In this document: piece by piece, positions 1 to 4,274 of the stretch
Numbering within the stretch: position 1 is the first letter of the stretch
How the letters are laid out: each line of letters opens with the position of its first letter
Made by a program: the position numbers and the translations under genes
The notes under the pieces: model-generated
The model's database searches: none
The model's input: the letters and a program-made list of their open reading frames with translations, nothing else
What the model was told of the DNA's origin: nothing
Assembly (NCBI GenBank): GCA_905371275.1
Contig: CAJPLH010000133.1
Coordinates: 1-5,531, forward strand
Direction: 5' to 3'
DNA length: 5,531 nucleotides
DNA from: Prevotellaceae bacterium
GTDB taxonomy: Bacteria; Bacteroidota; Bacteroidia; Bacteroidales; Bacteroidaceae

Positions 1-44
1 TTTTTTCCTTAGTCAATGATATGCTCAATCTTATTTTTTTGTTG

Positions 45-52
45 TATCTTTG
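45..52 (+). promoter_or_regulatory. Candidate -7 promoter element for nrdBA
   Basis: TATCTTTG fits the Bacteroidetes -7 consensus TAnnTTTG. Transcription would start near position 58-60, leaving a short A-rich leader before the nrdB ATG at 76. No TTTG lies at the expected -33 position (about 21-25); a T-rich run at 31-40 fills the spacer instead, so the match rests on the -7 box alone. No NrdR-box-like palindrome was seen in the 75 bases upstream of nrdB. Confidence 0.6.
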
Positions 53-75
53 CCTAGAAAATAAACGAAAAAACA

Positions 76-1029
76 ATGGGTATATTTGATAAACGTGTGA
101 ATTTCAAGCCGTTTGAGTATCCAGAGACGATGGACTTTGTCGATAAGATGAATAAAACGTTTTGGGTGCACAGCGAAGTGGAATTTACTTCCGATGTACA
201 GAATTTTCATTCAAATCTCACCCCCACAGAGAAAGAAGTGGTGAAGCGTAGTCTGCTTAGTATTGCGCAGGTGGAAGTGTCGGTGAAAACCTTCTGGGGA
301 GATCTTTATAAGCATCTTCCAAAACCAGAATTTAATGGACTCGGTGCTACCTTTGCAGAATGTGAGCACCGTCATGCAATGGCTTATTCTCAATTGCTCG
401 AAGTGCTGGGCTATAATGATGAGTTTGCCGCGCTGATAGAGATTCCTGTGTTTCAACATAAGTTGGAACTCATCGAAGATCACTTCAATTCTAAAAAGAC
501 ATTTGTAGAGAAGCTTCTCTTCTTTGTCATCGTGATTGAAAATTCTTCGCTTTTCTCGCAGTTTGCCAATATCCTTTCTTTCACGAATTTCAAAGGCTGG
601 ATGAGAAATACTTCCAACATCATTGCGTGGACATCTATTGATGAACAAACTCACGCTGATGCTGGCGTCTACTTGCTCACCGAAATCTTTAAGGAGCATC
701 CTGAGCTTCGCCCTTCTCAAGAAGTCGTGGAACAGACTGTAAAGGCTTATCTTGAATACGAAGTGGAGCTTCTCAATTGGATTTATGAAGAAGGCGAACT
801 ATCCTTCTTTACCAAACAGAATCTGCTTGACTTTATGAAGTATCGCGTGGACACCTCGTTGGCACAACTTGGCTATAACAAGATCTACAATATCAGTGAT
901 GAGGCCTACAAGCCTATGTTGTGGTTTGATGAAAATGTTTTTGCCAACGAACTCGACGATTTCTTTGCAAAACGTCCCACTGCCTATACTAAGCACGACA
1001 AGGCATTTACAGCTAACAGCTTGTTCTAA
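76..1029 (+). CDS. nrdB: Class I ribonucleotide reductase, small (radical) subunit NrdB
   Basis: This is the R2 subunit of class I ribonucleotide reductase. It holds a dimetal centre and a tyrosyl radical that is passed to NrdA to make deoxyribonucleotides in the cytoplasm. By motif alignment to E. coli R2, the ligands are E67 (in QVEVSV), E97 and H100 (in EHRHAMAY), E155 (in IENSSLF), and E190 and H193 (in DEQTH). Y104 is the expected radical tyrosine. W30 and D189 match the E. coli W48/D237 electron path. The C-terminal tail with Y304 and a terminal SLF is the likely NrdA-docking segment. At 317 aa the protein begins almost directly at the ferritin-like core, with no room for an N-terminal ATP-cone such as some Bacteroidetes NrdB proteins carry. 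The ATG follows an A-rich leader without Shine-Dalgarno sequence, normal for this phylum. nrdA follows 76 bases downstream, so the pair is probably one operon. Ligand numbering comes from hand alignment; the first ligand involves a one-residue length difference. Confidence 0.97.
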   Translation: MGIFDKRVNFKPFEYPETMDFVDKMNKTFWVHSEVEFTSDVQNFHSNLTPTEKEVVKRSLLSIAQVEVSVKTFWGDLYKHLPKPEFNGLGATFAECEHRHAMAYSQLLEVLGYNDEFAALIEIPVFQHKLELIEDHFNSKKTFVEKLLFFVIVIENSSLFSQFANILSFTNFKGWMRNTSNIIAWTSIDEQTHADAGVYLLTEIFKEHPELRPSQEVVEQTVKAYLEYEVELLNWIYEEGELSFFTKQNLLDFMKYRVDTSLAQLGYNKIYNISDEAYKPMLWFDENVFANELDDFFAKRPTAYTKHDKAFTANSLF

Positions 1030-1057
1030 AAAAGAAACGGCTTTGCCAACCTAATAA

Positions 1058-1077
1058 AGAGGGCGTTTTAGCTCTCT
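1058..1077 (+). repeat. Small hairpin between nrdB and nrdA
   Basis: A 7-bp stem (1058-1064 with 1071-1077, one G-U pair) closes a 6-base loop in the 76-base gap between the two reductase genes. It is followed by pyrimidine-rich CT repeats rather than a run of T, so it is a poor terminator. It could modulate the nrdB:nrdA transcript ratio or protect a processed 3' end, or it may be incidental. Confidence 0.3.
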
Positions 1078-1105
1078 CTTCTCTCTAAACTCCCCTCACT
1101 CTCCT

Positions 1106-2776
1106 ATGACTAAAGATCTACCTTGGTGGTATAATGATGAATCAGAAGCCGTGTTGAACCGCGGATATTTGCTCCACGGCGAAACGATTCACGATGCCAT
1201 TGATCGTATAACAGGTGCTGCAGCGCGCCGTTTATATCGCCCCGAATTGCAAGAACGATTTGCCGAACTCATCTACAAAGGTTGGATGAGTTGCAGTTCT
1301 CCCGTTTGGTCAAATCTTGGCACATCTCGTGGACTTCCCATCTCTTGTTTTGGTTGCAACATCCCAGACAGCATCGAAGGTATTACTATCAAGTTGGGTG
1401 AGGTGATGATGCAAACCAAACATGGTGGCGGTACATCTGCCTATTTTGGCAGTTTGCGTGGTCGTGGTGCTGCTATTACCAACAACGGAAAGTCTTCTGG
1501 CGCCGTTTCTTTTATGCGTTTGTTTGACACTGTGATGGACACGGTGTCGCAAGGTGCTACGCGTCGTGGGTCGTTTGCTGCTTACCTCGACATCGACCAC
1601 CCAGACATCAAGGAGTTCTTGCAAATCAAAGACATTGGTAGCCCCATCCAAAATCTTTTTTACGCTGTGTGCGTGCCTGATTATTGGATGCAGGAAATGA
1701 TTGATGGAGATCATGAGAAACGAGAAATCTGGGCAAAAGTATTAGAGAGTCGCCAACAAAAGGGATTGCCATATATCCAATTCTCTGACAATGTCAATGC
1801 AACTCGTCCTGACATCTACAAGCATTTAGGGTTGGAAATCACTCACTCTAACCTTTGCAATGAGATTCAACTACCTGATGCGGAAGACGAAAGCTTTGTG
1901 TGCTGTCTGTCTTCAATGAATCTCGAACTTTGGGACGAGTGGAAAGATACAGATGCTGTGCAACTCGCTATTTGGTTCCTGGATGCAGTGATGTCAGAGT
2001 TTATTGAAAAGACAAAAGACTCCCCATTCTTGCGCCAGGCAAACAAGTTTGCTGAGCGTCACCGCGCTCTCGGACTCGGTGTGCTAGGTTGGCACTCTTT
2101 GTTGCAAAAACATCGCATCTCTTTTGAGTCAATGGAAGCCAAAACATTGACCACTCAAGTGTTCCGTCATATCAATGAAGAGGCAAAAGCGGCGTCACTT
2201 ACCTTAGCGCAAACTTATGGATGTGCGCCTATCTTTGACGAAGTTCCTGGTTTCGAAGGTACGAAGTATCGCAACACAACAGTGATGGCTATTGCGCCAA
2301 CGACCTCTAGTTCATCCATCTTGGGACAAGTTTCGCCAGGCATTGAGCCTTATTCTTCCAACTACTATAAAGCGGGTCTGTCGAAAGGTAATTTCATTCG
2401 TAAGAATCGTTATCTCGAAGAACTCCTTGAGGAGAAGGGAAAGAACAACGATGAAGTTTGGCGCAACATTATGCTCAACCAAGGTTCTGTGCAGCATCTA
2501 GACTTCTTGACGCAAGAAGAAAAAGATGTTTTCAAGACTTTCAAAGAGATTTCTCAGCGCGAACTGATCATTCAGGCTTCCATTCGTCAAAAATATATTG
2601 ACCAAGGTCAATCGCTCAACATCAACATTCCTTCTGCACTTGAGGTGCGCGAAGTGAATGCGTTGATTATTGAAGCGTGGAAGTTGGGAATCAAAGGATT
2701 GTACTACCAACGTAGCCAAAGTATCAGCAAGGAGTTGCTGAGCAACATCGTAAGCTGCAAGAGTTGCGAGGCTTAA
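1106..2776 (+). CDS. nrdA: Class I ribonucleotide reductase, large (catalytic) subunit NrdA, short form without ATP-cone
   Basis: This is the catalytic subunit that reduces ribonucleoside diphosphates using the radical supplied by NrdB. Aligned by motif to E. coli NrdA: C81 (ISCFGC) and C266 (CCLSS) are the redox pair; N249, C251 and E253 (NLCNEI) are the active-site trio with C251 as thiyl radical; Y533 and Y534 (LYYQ) are the paired radical-transfer tyrosines; and the tail CKSC (C551, C554) is the thioredoxin-reducible shuttle. QGATRRGSFAAYL (149-161) fits the specificity-site loop region. At 556 aa it is roughly 200 residues shorter than E. coli NrdA; the catalytic barrel is intact and the missing part is N-terminal. 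The start is firm: upstream in frame there is no ATG before the TAA at 1055-1057, so a hidden ATP-cone is ruled out. There is no Shine-Dalgarno sequence, only a CT-rich leader. Short NrdA proteins of this kind are known in Bacteroidetes and phages. The adjacent nrdB supplies its partner. Confidence 0.97.
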   Translation: MTKDLPWWYNDESEAVLNRGYLLHGETIHDAIDRITGAAARRLYRPELQERFAELIYKGWMSCSSPVWSNLGTSRGLPISCFGCNIPDSIEGITIKLGEVMMQTKHGGGTSAYFGSLRGRGAAITNNGKSSGAVSFMRLFDTVMDTVSQGATRRGSFAAYLDIDHPDIKEFLQIKDIGSPIQNLFYAVCVPDYWMQEMIDGDHEKREIWAKVLESRQQKGLPYIQFSDNVNATRPDIYKHLGLEITHSNLCNEIQLPDAEDESFVCCLSSMNLELWDEWKDTDAVQLAIWFLDAVMSEFIEKTKDSPFLRQANKFAERHRALGLGVLGWHSLLQKHRISFESMEAKTLTTQVFRHINEEAKAASLTLAQTYGCAPIFDEVPGFEGTKYRNTTVMAIAPTTSSSSILGQVSPGIEPYSSNYYKAGLSKGNFIRKNRYLEELLEEKGKNNDEVWRNIMLNQGSVQHLDFLTQEEKDVFKTFKEISQRELIIQASIRQKYIDQGQSLNINIPSALEVREVNALIIEAWKLGIKGLYYQRSQSISKELLSNIVSCKSCEA

Positions 2777-2787
2777 AGCCAAATCAA

Positions 2788-2858
2788 ACCATAATAGTGC
2801 TACTCGTAGTTGGAAAGATAACAGGAATCTTTTCAATTACGAGTAGCACTATTATGGT
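2788..2858 (+). repeat. Long hairpin, 32-bp stem, 7-base loop, after nrdA
   Basis: Bases 2788-2819 pair with 2827-2858: 30 Watson-Crick pairs and two G-T pairs (2809/2837 and 2813/2833), loop AACAGGA. It begins 12 bases after the nrdA stop codon. The two non-Watson-Crick positions are G-U in plus-strand RNA but would be C-A mismatches in minus-strand RNA, which suggests selection on the plus-strand (nrdA) transcript. There is no T-run after the stem, so it is not a standard intrinsic terminator. It could stabilise the nrdBA mRNA 3' end, be an RNase III substrate, or be a small miniature inverted-repeat insertion; no clear target duplication flanks it. Confidence 0.9.
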
Positions 2859-2944
2859 CTAATGACTGATTGGGACTTATCAATACTCAGCTAGGGTTAC
2901 GTACTTCTGTAGGGGGCTTTTCAGTCTAGATTTCCTTTGTGAAA

Positions 2945-2989
2945 AATGAAAAGGAGATGCTGCAAACACGAGTTTTGCAACATCTCCTT
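2945..2989 (-). terminator. Leftward intrinsic terminator
   Basis: Bases 2951-2966 pair with 2974-2989, a 16-bp stem with one C/A mismatch at 2960/2980 and a 7-base loop. Read on the minus strand the mismatch becomes a G-U pair and the stem is followed by TTCATTTTTC, a T-rich tract. On the plus strand there is a mismatch and no T-run. So it ends transcription coming from the right. It sits directly downstream of the tRNA/tmRNA-like 3' end at 2998-3010, the normal place for the terminator of such a gene. Confidence 0.75.
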
Positions 2990-2997
2990 GATGTGTT

Positions 2998-3010
2998 GTG
3001 GAGCTGGAGG
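2998..3010 (-). other. Probable attL core: 3'-end remnant of a tmRNA or tRNA gene
   Basis: On the minus strand this reads CCTCCAGCTCCAC, which matches the end of many bacterial tmRNAs (T-stem 3' strand, CAGCTCC acceptor strand, discriminator A). The bases just 5' of it (TTCATTT, then A) sit where a T-loop would be but do not pair into a T-stem, and no tRNA or tmRNA body lies to the right. The simplest reading is that an integrating element recombined into the 3' end of the gene: the 3' tip and terminator stayed here while the intact gene was displaced to the element's far end. A full CCA is not present after the discriminator (ACAAC follows), so either CCA is not encoded in this gene or the match is fortuitous. 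Whether tmRNA or a tRNA was the target cannot be settled from 13 bases. Confidence 0.45.
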
Positions 3011-3071
3011 TAAATGAACTTACCTAGATTAGTCCTTGATATTCAGAAATTTAGCCGAACCTCAATTTTTA

Positions 3072-3091
3072 CTGTAGCCAATCTGTAGCCA
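3072..3091. repeat. Two CTGTAGCCA direct repeats, 11-bp period
   Basis: CTGTAGCCA occurs at 3072-3080 and 3083-3091, so the copies lie one helical turn apart on the same DNA face. The 8-base core recurs inverted (TGGCTACA) at 3211-3218. Short repeats about 60 bp inside an attachment core fit arm-type binding sites for a tyrosine integrase or sites for an excisionase. That function is inferred; no integrase is in the window. Confidence 0.55.
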
Positions 3092-3117
3092 TTTCAGATA
3101 TTCTTGAGAGAACGCAC

Positions 3118-3136
3118 AGAAGTTGCATAGACTTCT
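3118..3136 (+). repeat. Short inverted repeat AGAAGT/ACTTCT
   Basis: A 6-bp stem with a 7-base loop lies just beyond the inferred start of the leftward transcript (about 3142). Followed on the plus strand by TGTTTT it weakly resembles a terminator, but it is more likely an operator or 5'-leader structure of the leftward transcript, if anything. Confidence 0.3.
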
Positions 3137-3148
3137 TGTTTTCGGGTT

Positions 3149-3180
3149 CAAAGTTACAAAATTATGATATATCTTCCAAA
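3149..3180 (-). promoter_or_regulatory. Leftward Bacteroidetes-type promoter
   Basis: On the minus strand, a -33 TTTG (plus-strand CAAA at 3177-3180) is followed after exactly 20 bases by TAACTTTG (plus-strand CAAAGTTA at 3149-3156), a perfect TAnnTTTG -7 box. Spacing of 19-21 is the Bacteroidetes norm. Transcription would start near 3142 and run left through the direct repeats and the attL-like core to the terminator at 2951-2989, giving an RNA of roughly 190-200 bases. The longest ATG frame on it near the start is only 19 codons (plus-strand 3127 down to 3068). Confidence 0.6.
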
Positions 3181-3210
3181 TGTTTGAGTGAAAATGTTTT
3201 AGAAAGCTTG

Positions 3211-3218
3211 TGGCTACA
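3211..3218 (-). repeat. Inverted copy of the TGTAGCCA repeat
   Basis: TGGCTACA is the reverse complement of the core of the pair at 3072-3091. It abuts the left arm of the hairpin at 3221-3277. Together the three copies could form a looped integrase or excisionase complex, though an 8-base match can also occur by chance. Confidence 0.4.
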
Positions 3219-3220
3219 AT

Positions 3221-3277
3221 TTTTCAGTGCATGGTGCAAGACCTATCTATATATAGGCTTGCACCGTGCACTGAAGA
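3221..3277. repeat. Long hairpin with 18 + 5 bp stem
   Basis: Bases 3223-3240 pair with 3258-3275 (18 bp, with a T-G pair at 3232/3266). After a single bulged A at 3241, bases 3242-3246 pair with 3253-3257, closing the 6-base loop CTATAT. Weak pairing may extend outward to 3221/3277. No T-run follows on either strand, which argues against a terminator. In a mobile-element end, candidates are a recombination or nicking structure, a single-strand origin, or an RNA element; none can be chosen from sequence alone. Confidence 0.85.
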
Positions 3278-3289
3278 GCCTTGCCACAT

Positions 3290-3350
3290 GTAATATACAG
3301 CTGATAATCAATATATAAATGGTATTATATTACCAGACAATGGTATTTTG
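3290..3350. repeat. AT-rich tract with spaced AATGGTATT repeats
   Basis: AATGGTATT occurs at 3318-3326 and 3339-3347, a 21-bp period or two helical turns. The same tract contains an 8-bp inverted repeat, GTAATATA (3290-3297) with TATATTAC (3326-3333). Such an arrangement upstream of a replication or regulatory gene resembles binding sites for the encoded DNA-binding protein, or a small iteron-like origin. With only two copies the call stays tentative. Confidence 0.45.
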
Positions 3351-3378
3351 ATATTCCGTTAAAAGCTCATTTCATTAG

Positions 3379-3386
3379 GAACTTTG
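3379..3386 (+). promoter_or_regulatory. Candidate -7 element for the 159-aa / HTH / primase operon
   Basis: GAACTTTG differs from TAnnTTTG at its first base. A start near 3393 would leave about 22 bases before the ATG at 3416. No TTTG is found at the right -33 distance; the nearest, at 3347-3350, is 28 bases away. The promoter is weak by consensus and might need an activator. Confidence 0.35.
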
Positions 3387-3388
3387 CA

Positions 3389-3420
3389 GCCATAATCATT
3401 ATAGTCCAATGTATTATGGC
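3389..3420 (+). promoter_or_regulatory. Inverted repeat enclosing the start codon of the 159-aa gene
   Basis: GCCATAAT (3389-3396) pairs perfectly with ATTATGGC (3413-3420) across a 16-base spacer, and the ATG at 3416-3418 lies in the right arm. As DNA it could be an operator overlapping the transcription start. As RNA, if the transcript begins upstream of it, it would partly hide the start codon. An 8-bp stem is modest, so this is a tentative regulatory site. Confidence 0.35.
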
Positions 3421-3895
3421 AAATAAAAACAGCAACTCAGAACTAAAGGGGCACCTGTACATCGGTTGTCCTACGCTTGAAACTTTAGCTCTTTCATGCG
3501 TCAATGCAAAAGATGCTGCTCATGCAAGTAGTATCGAGTATTCAAATTTCCTAAAGGCTTGCAAGATGGGAAAAGACATTAGGCTCAGCACATATCGGAA
3601 ATGTGCGGCAGGTTTGGGAAAAGAAGTTCTAATTCTCCATCTGCCTTTGGGAACCATAGGGTCTATGACCAAGCCAAAAGCTTATGTGGAGAATCTTTAT
3701 GAAACTATTGAACAGGATGAACTTATCAAGGTTTTAATGAAGGTTATGCCAAGTGATGGAATAAAGATAGTGAACTTCATGGAAGAATTCAAAGGGCATC
3801 TAACAAGACACGACAAAGAGAACCTAATGAAACCATTTCTGTCAGCTATTGTAGAACTTTGCCAAAACTTACTTAATGATGATGGAAAACCATGA
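3416..3895 (+). CDS. Hypothetical protein, first gene of the mobile-element operon
   Basis: I do not recognise a family. The 159-aa product is soluble, with no signal peptide or membrane segment. The N-terminal half (1-80) is mixed, with cysteines at 18, 28, 49 and 63 that do not form an obvious CxxC zinc site. The second half (about 88-155) is predominantly helical, with alternating acidic and basic residues (for example EQDELIKVLMKV at 99-110). The ATG at 3416 is the first in a frame that stays open for 159 codons; there is no Shine-Dalgarno sequence, and the start lies in an inverted repeat. The stop overlaps the next gene's start by 20 bases. Position ahead of an HTH protein and a primase in an integrated element suggests a regulatory or replication accessory role, but that is context only. 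Confidence 0.75.
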   Translation: MANKNSNSELKGHLYIGCPTLETLALSCVNAKDAAHASSIEYSNFLKACKMGKDIRLSTYRKCAAGLGKEVLILHLPLGTIGSMTKPKAYVENLYETIEQDELIKVLMKVMPSDGIKIVNFMEEFKGHLTRHDKENLMKPFLSAIVELCQNLLNDDGKP

Positions 3896-4274
3896 AACAC
3901 ATTCCATAATGAATGAGCTTCAAACTCTTCGCGAAGAGTTCAGACAGATAGCCTGCTTTATCAGAGAGCTAAAGCGAGACTACTCTGTATTAGAAGAGAA
4001 GATAGAGTTAAGTACGGCAGATGTCTTGCATCTGCTTGGTATATCAAAGGCATCACTTGCCAGATGGCGGGAGGCAAACTCTATTCCTTACCGATATGTA
4101 TCAAGTAATCATGTGGTCTATCCATTCAAGGGACTCTACCTTTCTGTAAAGACAGGCAGGGCTACATTCAAGGGCTTTCGCCGTTTGGAGGCATTACAAC
4201 GTCTGAACGCCTACAAAGATGGTGTCCTTAAAGGCTACATGGGTGATTCTCAAACCTTATTTGAAGAATTATGA
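3876..4274 (+). CDS. Helix-turn-helix (MerR/excisionase-like) DNA-binding protein
   Basis: A 132-aa protein with an N-terminal helical, probably coiled-coil segment (about 11-44) followed by a winged HTH of the excisionase/HTH_17 type. Helix 1 is STADVLHLLG (46-55), the recognition helix is SKASLARWREAN (57-68), and the wing IPYRYVSSNHVVYPF covers 70-84. The tail (90-132) is basic, then acidic. Small proteins of this kind are common in Bacteroidales integrative and mobilizable elements, where they act as excision factors or as regulators of the neighbouring replication and mobilization genes. The gene starts with three consecutive ATGs (3876-3884) inside the end of the preceding gene; another ATG at residue 12 is possible. 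Its TGA overlaps the next ATG by four bases, so translation is probably coupled on both sides. The DNA-binding fold is well supported; the role as Xis or as a repressor is inference. Confidence 0.85.
   Translation: MMMENHETHSIMNELQTLREEFRQIACFIRELKRDYSVLEEKIELSTADVLHLLGISKASLARWREANSIPYRYVSSNHVVYPFKGLYLSVKTGRATFKGFRRLEALQRLNAYKDGVLKGYMGDSQTLFEEL

Larger units (their letters stand above)
2777..3415. other. Gene-poor junction between chromosome and integrated element
   Basis: No protein gene is supported in these roughly 640 bases. The left part (to about 2997) appears chromosomal and holds a 32-bp hairpin and a leftward terminator. The right part appears to be the left end of a mobile element and holds an attachment-site-like core, short repeats, a leftward promoter, a 23-bp hairpin and an AT-rich repeat region. 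Each is listed separately. The one open frame of 60 codons here (3136-3318) runs straight through the hairpin and has no convincing protein character. Confidence 0.6.

Noticed and set aside
211..720. 169-codon minus-strand open frame
   Set aside because: Lies entirely antisense within nrdB, whose identity is certain; the translation shows no protein-like motif.
1310..1714. 134-codon minus-strand open frame
   Set aside because: Antisense shadow of nrdA in a highly conserved region; basic, low-plausibility translation.
2498..2836. 112-codon minus-strand open frame overlapping the nrdA end and the hairpin
   Set aside because: Mostly antisense to the conserved nrdA C-terminus, and its start lies inside the hairpin arm; no family features.
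2991..3030. A complete tRNA gene on the minus strand
   Set aside because: Only the acceptor-end 13 bases fit; the T-stem does not pair and there is no anticodon or D arm to the right.
3030..3130. Possible integrase remnant on the minus strand near the att site
   Set aside because: A short minus-strand stretch reads VKIEVRLNF and then hits a stop; no catalytic motif or continuing frame, so it is not evidence of an integrase.
3136..3318. 60-codon plus-strand open frame in the intergenic region
   Set aside because: It runs through the 3221-3277 hairpin and the AT-rich repeats, has no recognisable domain and sits opposite the leftward promoter; most likely chance.
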